Below are positions 1 through 9,700 of a stretch of DNA of 28,512 nucleotides, piece by piece (the stretch's first letter is position 1; the number at the start of each line of letters is the position of its first letter). The stretch covers positions 1 to 28,512 of the forward strand of contig BNVA01000008.1 of assembly GCA_025997755.1 (NCBI GenBank). The letters are read 5' to 3'. The stretch is from Spirochaetia bacterium. Lineage in GTDB: Bacteria > Spirochaetota > Spirochaetia > Treponematales > Breznakiellaceae. A program made the position numbers and the translations under genes. The notes under the pieces are model-generated. The model saw only the letters and a list, made by a program, of their open reading frames with translations. It was not told where the DNA came from and ran no database searches.

Positions 1-232
1 AATTAACTTTTGATATGTTGGCAGAAGGAAAAAGCTCCGCCGTCTTTCAGTTTGAATCCGATGGAATGAGAAAGGTGCTTGTTCAGGCAAAGCCAAACAA
101 AATTGATGAACTCGCGGCATTAAACGCTTTGTTCCGTCCGGGACCTATGGCAAACATTCCCAAATTTGTTGACAGCAAAAATGGAAAAACGGAAATTAAC
201 TATCCTGATCCAAGTCTTGAAAGTATTTTATC
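1..232 (+). pseudogene. dnaE: dnaE internal fragment, inverted (DNA polymerase III alpha)
   Basis: Translated from the first bases this reads LTFDMLAEGK, then VFQFESDGMRKV, LNALFRPGPM and a tail ending YPDPSLESIL. These are conserved blocks of the bacterial replicative polymerase that sit just after the IPxDDK motif (compare E. coli IPLDDKKSFDML). The minus-strand dnaE that follows stops being homologous exactly at IPEDDK, so this fragment supplies the next ~76 residues in the opposite orientation. Beyond about position 232 the plus-strand frame is only the antisense of the other arm and is meaningless. The fragment has no start of its own and cannot make a working polymerase. Homology is very clear; whether the inversion is real or an artefact is open. 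Confidence 0.85.
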
Positions 233-2044
233 ATCTTCCGGTATTTTTTCTATTTCAAAGTCTGCAAGTTCCGCACTCTTTTTTCTTACAAGCGCAACCG
301 CATTTTTAATAATGTCAAGGTTTACTAATCCTAAGAAATCCATTTTTACAAGACCGCAGCTTTCAAGCTGTTCCATTGTAAATTGACTTGCGATACCGCC
401 TGTTGTAGAGTCTTTGTACAGCGGCACATAGTTAATTAAATCCTCTTTGCCGATGACTACACCGGCAGCGTGCAGACCGGAATTACGCGATTTACCTTCC
501 AGTTTACGGGCAATTTCAAACAACTCCTGATAACGCGGATCCTTTTCAACGTTCGAAAGTTTTGGTTCATATTCAAACGCTTTTTTCAATGTCATTTTTG
601 GCGCTTCCGGTATCATCTGAACGATTGCATTTGTTTCGGCTAATGGAATATCCAAAACACGGGCAACATCTTTTATTACAGCTCTTGCCGATAATGTTGA
701 AAATGTAATTATCTGTCCAACCCTGTTTCTGCCGTATTTATTTGTAACATAATCAATTACTTCCGCCCTTCTTGCCTGACAAAAGTCAACGTCAAAGTCC
801 GGCATAGACACACGCGCAGGGTTTAAAAAGCGCTCAAAAAGCAGTCCATACTTTAGCGGCTCAACATCCGTTATACGCAAGCTATATGCAACAATGGAGC
901 CTGCCCCGGAACCGCGTCCCGGTCCTACAGGTATATCATTTTTTTTTGCCCAATTTATAAAATCCGCGACAATTAAAAAATATCCTGTAAAACCCATTTC
1001 TATAATAACTTTTAATTCATATTCAACCCGTTCGTTTACAGCATCTGTGCATAGCGGATAACGCTCTTTAATACCTTTGTATGTTTCTGCACGCAGATAT
1101 TCATTCATGTTAGAATATTCTTTTGGTATTTCAAAGTCGGGCAGGTAATTTACAAGGTCATTTGAGGCTACTTTCGGAATTTCTGTGCTGCACCGCTCGG
1201 CAATCTTTAATGTGTTTTCAACAGCTTCCGGGTATTCCGGGAACAATGCCGCCATCTCATCGCCGGATTTTAAATAAAATTGATCGCCTTCAAAACGCAT
1301 ACGTTTTTCATCGCTGCGTTTCTTTTTTGTGCCTATACAAAGCAGGACATCGTGCGCGATGCTGTCTTGTTGTTCAAGATAATGTACATCATTTGTAACA
1401 ACCAAACCAATACCGGTTTTTTTTGCTATCTCGATTATTGCGGGATTAGAATCGTTTTGTACTTTTAGCCCGTGATCTTGAATCTCTAAGAAATAATTAT
1501 CTTTGCCAAAAAGGTCTTGAAACCACAATGCCCTTTTTTCCGCTTCATCTTTTTTACCTGCCAAAATTAAACGCGGAATCTCTCCGGCGACACAGGCGGA
1601 AAGACAGATCAATCCTTCGTGATACTTAACAAGAAGCTCTTCGTCTATACGCGGTTTGTAATAAAAACCTTCCATGAAAGAATAAGACGATAACTGCATT
1701 AAATTTCTGTAACCCTGCTCACAAGTTGAAAGCAGTACTAAGTGGTATGATTTTCCTTCACTCTTTTCGTCATCGTCATCGGAAAGAGCGATGTTATGTT
1801 TTAAACTGCTCCGTTCGTGACGCGAGCCTTGCGCCATATAAAATTCACAGCCGATTACAGGATGAATACCGGCGTCTTTGCAGGCGTCCCGGAATTTTAA
1901 TACACCAAACATATTGCCGTGATCTGTTATTGCAAGATGCTTCATTCCAAAAGCCGCAGCTTTTTTTGCAAGGTCTTTACAGGATGCCGCACCGTCTAAC
2001 AAAGATGAGTCTGTATGAACGTGTAGGTGTGCAAAATCTGTCAT
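200..2044 (-). CDS. dnaE: DNA polymerase III subunit alpha, N-terminal ~606 residues (truncated by inversion)
   Basis: Replicative DNA polymerase, C family. The N-terminal PHP domain shows HLHVH (residues 6-10) and ITDHG (39-43). The polymerase core shows GPGRGSGAGS (374-383), the catalytic PDFDVDF (D418, D420; E. coli D401/D403) and KMDFLGL with the third acid D569. Homology runs to IPEDDK (residue 606, bases 229-227); the last eight residues before the stop at 200 are junction-derived. A complete DnaE is about 1150 residues, so roughly half the protein (rest of the fingers, beta-binding, OB and tau-binding regions) is absent from this frame. The ATG at 2044 overlaps the upstream coiled-coil gene's stop by one base (TAATG), pointing to translational coupling. 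As dnaE is essential, an intact copy must exist if this is a living genome, which favours an artefact or a local variant. Confidence 0.93.
   Translation of the reverse strand: MTDFAHLHVHTDSSLLDGAASCKDLAKKAAAFGMKHLAITDHGNMFGVLKFRDACKDAGIHPVIGCEFYMAQGSRHERSSLKHNIALSDDDDEKSEGKSYHLVLLSTCEQGYRNLMQLSSYSFMEGFYYKPRIDEELLVKYHEGLICLSACVAGEIPRLILAGKKDEAEKRALWFQDLFGKDNYFLEIQDHGLKVQNDSNPAIIEIAKKTGIGLVVTNDVHYLEQQDSIAHDVLLCIGTKKKRSDEKRMRFEGDQFYLKSGDEMAALFPEYPEAVENTLKIAERCSTEIPKVASNDLVNYLPDFEIPKEYSNMNEYLRAETYKGIKERYPLCTDAVNERVEYELKVIIEMGFTGYFLIVADFINWAKKNDIPVGPGRGSGAGSIVAYSLRITDVEPLKYGLLFERFLNPARVSMPDFDVDFCQARRAEVIDYVTNKYGRNRVGQIITFSTLSARAVIKDVARVLDIPLAETNAIVQMIPEAPKMTLKKAFEYEPKLSNVEKDPRYQELFEIARKLEGKSRNSGLHAAGVVIGKEDLINYVPLYKDSTTGGIASQFTMEQLESCGLVKMDFLGLVNLDIIKNAVALVRKKSAELADFEIEKIPEDDKILSRLGSG
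223..232. other. Fold-back / inversion junction inside dnaE
   Basis: The plus-strand arm (dnaE residues after DDK, up to SLESIL) meets the minus-strand arm (dnaE up to DDK) at bases 227-232. The inferred native order GATGATAAATTAACT is split: the minus arm ends GATGATAAA, and the plus arm starts at window base 1 with AATTAACT, so the arms tile the gene with about two bases of overlap. A short stretch (TTTA around 227-230) could belong to either arm. No recombinase-type inverted repeats or insertion sequence are visible. Confidence 0.75.
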
Positions 2045-5007
2045 TACAATATTTCCCTGTCGCCGATAGAAAGTATAAGTTGTACTGCACCAACGGAGAT
2101 TCCTAAATTTCGCGCAATTTGTTCATCCGACCAATTCATTTTTTTTAGGCGTATAACTTCATTTTGTGTCTGCAAAGACATAGCGCTTTTATCCGACAAA
2201 TGAACTTTCCCTTCGTTTTCTTTTAGAAGTTTTCCGATAAGCTCAAATTGTTCGCTGCTTTCTTTTTTTGTTTTATTCATCCTTGTTTCCATGTCGGAAA
2301 GCCAAATACGCGCTTCGTCCATTTGTTTTATACGCGCTTCTAATTCTTTTAAAGTTTTATCAAGATTACCTGCTTTTTCCGCCGCTTCTTTTGTTTTTTC
2401 CGTGTCCGCCGCCAGTGTTTCAATTTCTTTGCGTATGTCTTCAAGTCCTAAACTTATACGCTGTACATCGCCGGAAAATTGCACTGCGGTTTTTTCCAAA
2501 TTCTGCAGCGTATTAAAGTTCCGGTCAATGCCATCGGTAGTTGTTTCTAATGCTTGATTTTTCTTTTCCAAACGCTGGTATTTTTCTTCGACCTCTGTCA
2601 TTGAGTCGATGAGCTTTCTAATTTTTACTTGAATATCCTGCAGCGCATCATCCGTACTTGTAACATCAACAAGTTTTTCTTCAACAGATTTTTGTGTCTG
2701 TAATAGGCGATCAAAATCTTTTTCCATACGCTCAAGTTTGTGCTGTTCCATTTCAAATTGAGACATCTTTGTACTAAGTTCATCTTCTATGCGTTTAATT
2801 TTTGTAATTTTTGATTCAATATCTATTAGTTCCGCACGGCGTAAATTTGTTTTTTCTATCTCGGCGTTTAGATCATCTATGCGGCGGTTTAAGTTTTGCC
2901 GCGCCTCCTCCGCCAGATCAATAATTTTTGTTTGATCAAAGAAGTTTTGTATACTGTTATTTGCATTCTTAACCAAGGTTTCCAGCACATGTACCTTCTC
3001 CTCGGTTTGTGATAAGAGTTCAGAACGCTTTTCGTTAAGCTCATCTGTAAGATCGTCAATTTTGTTTTTAAACACGGATAGCTGCTGATCGTTGTTCTGC
3101 GACAATTCTTTGCTCTGTTTTCGCAGGTCATCAATGGATGCTGTTATTTTTGCAATTTCATTATTACAATTTGATTGGTACTTTTCAATTTCATTGTTGG
3201 ATGAGTCAAGCAATTCCGCAATTTCTGCATTTTTTGACTCAACTTCGGCGAGAGCGGCTTTTTGAGCGAGTTCAATATCACGCTGATAAGCCTTCATGGT
3301 CTCACTGTGATCCAAGGTAAGACGCTTCGCCTCGTTTTTGAAATTTGCGTCCGTGCTGTTTCGTATTTCATCAAGGTCTGTTTTAACTTGATCCTGATAT
3401 GTTTGTATTGTTTTTTCCGCCCTGTCTGTATAATTGCGGACAACGCCTTCCAAGTTGGCGGCGGATTGTTTTACAAGGGAAATTTCGCCGTCCAGCCTGC
3501 CGTCCAGCTCCGTCTTTTTTTGCTGCAGCGATTCAGTAATAATACGTTCAAGTTTTCTGCTTTCGATATTTAAATTTTCTTCAATGTCAGACAGCCTGCC
3601 GGTTAAAGTTGTTTTATATTCTGCAAGCGTATTATCAATAGTTTCTCCGCGCTTTAAAAGATTCTTTGAAAAATCGTCTTCAAATATTTTTAAATTTGCG
3701 GACACCCTGTCATAAGATTGTGTTTTTAGCTCATTTATTTCCTGATTGATCGTATCAATACTTGTTTGTAGTCCGTTTATCATGGCACTGAAGTCGGCGC
3801 TTGTTTTTTCCGTCATATTTCGTAAATGTTCCCGCAGTTCATCGTCAAGCGTGTGAACATCGTTTGCAAGGTTTTCAAGCGATTCAAATTGTTTATTCTG
3901 TGCCTGCCGGTATTCAAACAACCTTGCATCAGCTTCTTCCAAACATTTTTTATTAACTTCTTCAGCCACATTTCCAAGACGGGCAACAAGATCCGCTACG
4001 GTTTTATCAACATCACTTTGATACTGGTCAATTTTTGCCGAAGCTGCCGCCAATTTTTCGTCTGTATCTTTTTGTGTGCCTATAGTTTTTTCTTTAAGAT
4101 TAACAATTACACCATCAATATAATTTACTTTTTCCATCCATTGACTATTAATGCTCTGCTGTTCCGATAAGATCTTACTCGTTTCGTCCTGCCAATTATC
4201 TTTTGCGGTATTTACCTGCGTGTTTATCTCATCGATCCTGCTGTTAACCGAATCGTTAAGATCGGCAATTTCGCCTAACAGCTCTTTCTCTACATCTTTT
4301 TTTCGTTTGTTAGATTCTTCTATCAACGCTTTAAAAGCTTTGTTCTCAATTTCATCTGCCATGCTGCCCGCGTTGGTGAGCGCAGTGTTAAGAGCTTCGC
4401 GCTGTTCTTCAACATCTTTGCGCACAGATTCCGCCGTTTTTTGAAGATCGTTTACAGTTGTCTGTACAGAAATTAAAATCTCCTCGGAACTTTTTGCAAC
4501 CGCGCTTTTTGTTCCGCTTTCTATACGATCCTGCATTTCGTTTAAACTTTTATCAACCAAGTTAATTTTGTCTTTAAAAGATAAAAGCATAGTCTTTGTA
4601 TTTTCTATGTAAGCTGATTCATCTTGAATTCTGCTTAGATTTATCTGAACACGGGCTGTCATATCGTCTAATTCCGAGAGAGAATCATTATAAGAATTTA
4701 TGCTTGTGCTTATCCAGTTTAATTTTTCTGCCTGCGTATCTAATAGTGTGATGTTTTCCTGAACCCTGCCAAGCAATATTTCTGCCTGCTTCATTGTACC
4801 TTTCAGCAATATGCCGCTGTCGCGCAACGCAGATTCTTTTTCCGCTACAAAACTGCTTAACTCTTTTTCCAAATCTTCTTTTAATTTTTTGCCGTATTCT
4901 TTTGCAAGTTTGGTTGCTTTGCTGCTCTGATTAAGGTAGCGGAACAAAACCAAGAGAAGAAAGACAATTCCGATTGTAATAAGATTGCCTACCGACAGAA
5001 AACTCAT
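2044..5007 (-). CDS. Membrane-anchored long coiled-coil protein with C-terminal helix-turn-helix (spirochaete type)
   Basis: 987 residues. A single membrane helix lies near the N-terminus (about residues 7-25), with a basic cytoplasmic side. It is followed by about 880 residues rich in E, K, Q, D, S and T with heptad-like spacing, i.e. an almost continuous coiled coil. The last ~45 residues form a compact HTH-like element, with SDEQIARNLGISVGAVQLIL as its core, resembling sigma-region-4-type helix-turn-helix motifs. I associate this layout with the spirochaete-specific coiled-coil proteins annotated as SpiroCoCo, but the family name rests on overall appearance. Likely a structural or scaffold protein attached to the inner membrane; no enzyme motif is visible. 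It lies seven bases after the HAD gene and overlaps dnaE, so it is part of the same transcript. Confidence 0.75.
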   Translation of the reverse strand: MSFLSVGNLITIGIVFLLLVLFRYLNQSSKATKLAKEYGKKLKEDLEKELSSFVAEKESALRDSGILLKGTMKQAEILLGRVQENITLLDTQAEKLNWISTSINSYNDSLSELDDMTARVQINLSRIQDESAYIENTKTMLLSFKDKINLVDKSLNEMQDRIESGTKSAVAKSSEEILISVQTTVNDLQKTAESVRKDVEEQREALNTALTNAGSMADEIENKAFKALIEESNKRKKDVEKELLGEIADLNDSVNSRIDEINTQVNTAKDNWQDETSKILSEQQSINSQWMEKVNYIDGVIVNLKEKTIGTQKDTDEKLAAASAKIDQYQSDVDKTVADLVARLGNVAEEVNKKCLEEADARLFEYRQAQNKQFESLENLANDVHTLDDELREHLRNMTEKTSADFSAMINGLQTSIDTINQEINELKTQSYDRVSANLKIFEDDFSKNLLKRGETIDNTLAEYKTTLTGRLSDIEENLNIESRKLERIITESLQQKKTELDGRLDGEISLVKQSAANLEGVVRNYTDRAEKTIQTYQDQVKTDLDEIRNSTDANFKNEAKRLTLDHSETMKAYQRDIELAQKAALAEVESKNAEIAELLDSSNNEIEKYQSNCNNEIAKITASIDDLRKQSKELSQNNDQQLSVFKNKIDDLTDELNEKRSELLSQTEEKVHVLETLVKNANNSIQNFFDQTKIIDLAEEARQNLNRRIDDLNAEIEKTNLRRAELIDIESKITKIKRIEDELSTKMSQFEMEQHKLERMEKDFDRLLQTQKSVEEKLVDVTSTDDALQDIQVKIRKLIDSMTEVEEKYQRLEKKNQALETTTDGIDRNFNTLQNLEKTAVQFSGDVQRISLGLEDIRKEIETLAADTEKTKEAAEKAGNLDKTLKELEARIKQMDEARIWLSDMETRMNKTKKESSEQFELIGKLLKENEGKVHLSDKSAMSLQTQNEVIRLKKMNWSDEQIARNLGISVGAVQLILSIGDREIL

Positions 5008-5014
5008 ACGGCTT

Positions 5015-5668
5015 CTAGCCTAGCACAAATCGCTGTAATTGACGATAGTCCCTAAAAACAAAATCGGCGGCGGATTTTGGCGGGGGCAAAGGCTTGCGCC
5101 AGATAAGCGCCGCGCTCATACCGGCTTTTTTTGAACCTTCAACATCATAACGGATGCTGTTCCCAACGTATAATATCTTTTCGGGCGGTATTTCAAGACC
5201 TTCGATTAGCTTGTTGAAAGGCTGGATATGTGGTTTTAATGCGCCGGAAAGCTCGGAGCAAAGCTCTAAATCGAAAAAATTGGACATTTTTAGCTTTTTT
5301 AGCTTTTCTTCAAGCGGAAAATCGGAAAGAAGCCCTAGTTTTATGCCGTTTTGTTTAAAAATTTGCAGGGTTTCCATAACATTCGGGAATAGTTTTATGC
5401 GGTCAAAAACAAGCGGCCATGCGGCGTAAATTCTTTTATCGATCCTTTTTTTTGCGGCTCCAAAATCCGTGCCAAGTCTTTCCGCAACAAGACCAATCTG
5501 AGCATCGTAAAAAGCCCCCGTGGTTCCGTCAGCCCTCAGCTTTTTTCTTGCTGCGTTGTAGGCAAAAGCAAGCGGCAAATCCTTGAAAAGGCAGGGGAAA
5601 ATACGACGGTAAAAATTAAAGTTATGATATAACGTTCCGTCTAAATCAAAAGCAACCGCATCAACCAT
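5015..5668 (-). CDS. HAD superfamily hydrolase (phosphoglycolate-phosphatase/pyrimidine-nucleotidase-like)
   Basis: 217 residues, a normal length for HAD subfamily IA. Motif I is FDLDGTLY with the nucleophile D8 and acid D10. Motif II is LLSDF with S115, the motif-lysine region is ALKPH (K145), and motif III is YVGNSIRYDVEGSKKAGM, with N170 and D175 binding Mg. The helical cap lies between residues 15 and 90. This is a cytoplasmic phosphatase; the substrate cannot be told from sequence. The start overlaps the end of tssA by eight bases and the stop lies seven bases before the coiled-coil gene, so it is co-transcribed. It is not a recognised T6SS component and may belong to the dnaE-side housekeeping block that the T6SS genes abut. 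Confidence 0.85.
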   Translation of the reverse strand: MVDAVAFDLDGTLYHNFNFYRRIFPCLFKDLPLAFAYNAARKKLRADGTTGAFYDAQIGLVAERLGTDFGAAKKRIDKRIYAAWPLVFDRIKLFPNVMETLQIFKQNGIKLGLLSDFPLEEKLKKLKMSNFFDLELCSELSGALKPHIQPFNKLIEGLEIPPEKILYVGNSIRYDVEGSKKAGMSAALIWRKPLPPPKSAADFVFRDYRQLQRFVLG

Positions 5669-6698
5669 TTTCAGAGGACTTTACACCCAGAATATCCCGC
5701 CCCCGGGACACCGCATCGGGTGCAATATCCGCAAGAAGGTCGATAAAGTTCATATCCGCAAAACGCAGCGCCCGGCTTACCAAAAGCGGTATGGGGCTGT
5801 TAGGCTCCTGCTTCTGGAAATATTCGGCTCCCTTACGCAGCATCATCAGGGCTTCCGTACGGGAATTTGCCTGTGCCGCCGTCTGAAGGTTTATGGCTGC
5901 CGCACCCGGCACAGCCCCTTCCGCTGCCGCCGAAGCCTCATCTCCGCCGGTCTGCGTACCAAGACCTTGTTGGGCATTGTAGAAGGTAATCAACCGCTCC
6001 GTTTCCTTGGCAAGGGAATCCATGCTTATTGAGTTGTCCTTCATTTTTTCGTTCATAGCGGCACACAGCGCCTCTATGGATTCTTTAAGGCTTATGGCAT
6101 AATCAAGCTGCGCCTGAATCTCCTCGGGCGGCACCGACATGATCTCCGCCCTAAGCAGGTTGCCATCCACAACTTTGTCTCCGGCTTCAAGCTCGTTGTT
6201 GGCGATCATCAAATCCCTTAGGGTATAGGTTTTGGAAGGAACCAGCCGTGTCTCCCTAAAACGCAGGATAAACATTACCGGATCATTGTAGGCATCCGAT
6301 TCGGGGGACAGCATGGCAAGAATATTCAGCCGCTCCAGAGGATCAAAATCATCATCAGGGTCTAGGCGGGGATACATTTCTTCCCAGAGATTCTGTACCA
6401 GAAACACCAACAGTTTGAAAGCGGAACTAAGCCCCGGCAGTCCTTCCAAGGCGGTCTGGGCAAGCGCAAGATAGGCGGCAACTCTTAAATCCCGGGTTTT
6501 GCTCCATAGTTCAAGGCAATTTTTGGTAAGCTTCTTCCAATCAGGCCCGCGGCCTTCAACGGTGGACTCCCCCATGTGGCTGTCCGGCACTTCCACGGCA
6601 AGACTGTCCATCTCCATATACAGCGGATCGTACTCAAGAGCTGCCCCCGCAGGATTTTCCCCCTCCAGCACAACCGCTAATGCTTCGGAATCTATCAT
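5661..6698 (-). CDS. tssA: Type VI secretion system protein TssA (ImpA N-terminal domain)
   Basis: 345 residues. The N-terminal ImpA domain (about 8-130) begins with ENPAGAALEYDPLYMEM, the typical NPaG-x2-LeYDp signature, and continues with KTRDLRVAAYLALAQTALEGL and LWEEMYPRLDPDDDFDPLERLNIL as family blocks. The C-terminal end (about 280-340) has the short-TssA pattern of an EPNSPIPLLVSRALRFA segment and a final leucine/proline-rich helix. TssA primes and caps sheath-tube polymerisation on the baseplate. Length matches the short, P. aeruginosa TssA1-like class rather than long VasJ-type proteins. It follows tssM by about 30 bases and overlaps the HAD gene, so translation is likely coupled. 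Identification is secure from the N-terminal domain. Confidence 0.88.
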   Translation of the reverse strand: MIDSEALAVVLEGENPAGAALEYDPLYMEMDSLAVEVPDSHMGESTVEGRGPDWKKLTKNCLELWSKTRDLRVAAYLALAQTALEGLPGLSSAFKLLVFLVQNLWEEMYPRLDPDDDFDPLERLNILAMLSPESDAYNDPVMFILRFRETRLVPSKTYTLRDLMIANNELEAGDKVVDGNLLRAEIMSVPPEEIQAQLDYAISLKESIEALCAAMNEKMKDNSISMDSLAKETERLITFYNAQQGLGTQTGGDEASAAAEGAVPGAAAINLQTAAQANSRTEALMMLRKGAEYFQKQEPNSPIPLLVSRALRFADMNFIDLLADIAPDAVSRGRDILGVKSSENG

Positions 6699-6729
6699 TT
6701 TACCAGCCTAAGGCATAAATTTTTATTCG

Positions 6730-9700
6730 TCAATTGCTCGTACCGGCTGTTCCGGCAGGCTGAATCTCGACGCCGCCCGGGGAAAAAATCCGGCGGTTTG
6801 CCTCGACCACGCCGTCCATCACGGTAATTTCGGGCCATGTATCGGAATCGTACCAGTCATCAATACCGGGGAGTTCTGTACTAAAGTCTACCGTAACAAA
6901 ATATACATATTCACCGGATTGATCCGAGATGTAAATGGGGATATACCGTTTTCCGTCTTGGTCACGGATACCGTCTTTCTTCAAGTAAAGAGAAAAAATT
7001 GCCCACGGGTTATTTATGCTGAATTCAAAAACCGGGGCAATATCCGTGGACATAACATAAAACTTGAACCGCAGTTCACTATCGGTAACATTTCCCTGCG
7101 CAAGGGCGGTTTCGGTTTTTTCGTAGGTGGTAAAACGCTGGGTATTTCTTCCTGAGCTTACCTCAATATACCGGAATCTGTTCACAGCGTTTAGCTTACC
7201 GGGTATGGAAAGACCGCTCTGGACATCAATGGGTGGTTGATTTACCGTCCACACCAGCGGCTTTCTCCGATCTGACGCAGCTACGGCGATTTTCTGGATC
7301 GTCTGTGCCCATTTTTTTGCAACGCCGCCCCGAAATACATCCCGGTGAAGTCCTGCAACCGGAGAAGTATCGGCCTCAGCGCCGGGAACAATACCGGCTC
7401 CCAATTCGGTAAGCAGCCATGCGAAGTCGCCTATTTCCTTTAAGGACAGCGCTCCGTGAATCGTGGCATCGCTGCAGAAGGGGAAGGAGTTAAAGGCTTC
7501 CATGTTCACGCCGAATTCTTCCAGCCTATGGTTATAATAGTTGTCGATAAGAATGTTAAAACCGTTTTCTGTAAAGGCGTTCCACCAGCCCACGGACAGT
7601 TCTTTTACTTCCGAATAGGCGGTCATATAGATGTCCTTAACGGCTTGCACTTCCTCTAGCTGCAGAGTCTTAAAAGCCGTTTCCGGGTCTGCGGGCAGCC
7701 GCGACCATGCGGAGAGCATCTTATTGGTATTATCATTAAAGAACATAGACAACAGGACAATTTTGTCATTCATGGAAGCCGTATAAGCCGCTTTTTTCTT
7801 TACCACAATTTCCGTAAGCAGGGTATCGTCAATCTGGTTGAGAAGCTCCACGCTCTTTGTATACAGGGTCTGGATCACCGAATTGATCTGATAAGATTGG
7901 TAGTTGCGAAGGCGGGCTTTGTAATCCGTCCAGTTCGTAAGTTTAGGGTATGCTGTATCGGGGAAGGTACCCCAGTAATCAATATAATGCTCCAGATAGC
8001 TTCTAAATGCTTCAAACTCCTGAAAGTAGGCAAAGCTCTTCTGCATCTCAGGATTGTTATAGTGGGCAAAAAGTTGGGCAAAATAGATAAAATCCCCCAC
8101 CATGCTTTTTACCACTATAGGATCGTAACTTTTATCATAGATAATTTTTCCTAAAAGAACCTCCATGGCTTGGTTGGAAAAGGTAAAGATATTTTCGTCT
8201 TTTGATTTTTCCCTAACTGAGGCGGCGATCTGAGGCTCGGTGGAGGAGAACAGGTCAAGCCCCGATTCTATCACCGTATACCGGTTAAGGGTTGCCAGAG
8301 CCAGCATCATATCACGTTCACCTGTAATAAGCGATGCAAGGCGCTCGTTTGCTTCCATGGGTTTGACAAATGAATCGTAGCCGTCGGCGGCTGTCTGGAT
8401 AGCGGCTTGCAGTTTCTGCCAGTTCTGCATAAATTCCGCTTTACGCAGGGTTTCCGGTGTGATTAATTCCGGCGCGGCGGCAAGATTCAGTATACGCTCC
8501 ACAGCTGCAAATAGGGACATGGTTTCCTTGGGGTCGTCGGTGATCTTTTTGGTCATAAGATCATTGCTGTTCAAGCCCTGAGCGGTACGGCGTAGATCGT
8601 CAATCTGGTTGCTAAGCCCACGTGAGAAATTTCCCCGCAGACTTCTGATACGTCCCATCGTAATCTGACCAGCATCCGCAAACCTAAGATTGCTGCCTAC
8701 CTTCTTTTCCAGAAACTTCATATCCGCGTTAAAAAGATTTGTGTACTCGGTGGTTGCCAAATTGAGCACCGGAAGTTGGAATAGGGAATTGCTTATATGA
8801 TTATCGCTAAAGATGTCGATATAACCGGGATTCAGAGATACACCCCTGATTACTGCGGAAATAGCCCTGTTTTTGCTGATATCGTCAAAGATAGACCGTC
8901 CGTCATTGATCAGTTCGTTCTGTGCAACGGAAAGGTTCTTCCATTCCGTTACCTGCTGCCGCAGTTCGTCAATGGATGCCGCCTCGTTGATATGGGCGGC
9001 GATGGAGTTGATCCGCGTATAGTTGGAGATTATTTGATAGCAGATCATTACAAGGGTTTTCATTTTGCCGTACAGGGAGTCAGGATATGTCGTAAGCCGA
9101 TCCCACGCATTCAGCATGGTGTTCATAGCGGCCTGTCCGGCGGTAACAAAATCCCCGGATAACACATAGTTGCTTTCCGTGCTGAACATGTGTCTCTTGT
9201 CATACCGGCTCTGATAGCTGTTCAAAAGATCAATGCTGTCGTTGGAAATATTGGGCATCAAAAATTTGAGCATTGCAAGTGTCTGGAAGTCCTTTGAGGA
9301 AAATATACGGTAGAAATCTTCGTTTTTTAGATCCTCCAAGAGAAGGAATGAATGGACAGCCTGCCGCATATTCGCATCCAGTATAACCGGACGGTTCTGA
9401 TATTCTATAAACTTTTGCCCCAAACTTTGAATTAACGGCGCCCTGACCATAAGACCGAAAACCTGATTATGTACAAAAGCCCGGTCGCTGTAGCCCATGT
9501 TTGGGTTAGCCCCGAAAAACATTAAGGATGCCATTTTGAACCCCAAGGGGGCGCTCATATTACGTTCACGGTAGGAATATATCTCGTAGAAATACTGCAC
9601 ACGGGATACGGATACGGAGTTATTCCACCAGTCTACGGAGCTGTTGTCAATAACATATTCACCGCTGGCATCACGGGTAATAAGTGGGGATACATGAGGT

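Noticed and set aside
1..201. Direct repeat AATTAACT at 1-8 and 194-201, considered as a recombination site for the dnaE inversion
   Set aside because: Eight AT-rich bases in direct orientation cannot drive an inversion and are likely chance; no inverted repeats flank the segment.
232..386. Plus-strand continuation of the dnaE fragment frame
   Set aside because: It is the antisense of the minus-strand dnaE arm; homology to DnaE on the plus strand stops at the junction near 227-232.
5154..5429. Open plus-strand frames opposite the HAD, tss and coiled-coil genes
   Set aside because: They are shadows of strongly conserved minus-strand genes, lack Shine-Dalgarno sites and show no recognisable protein family.
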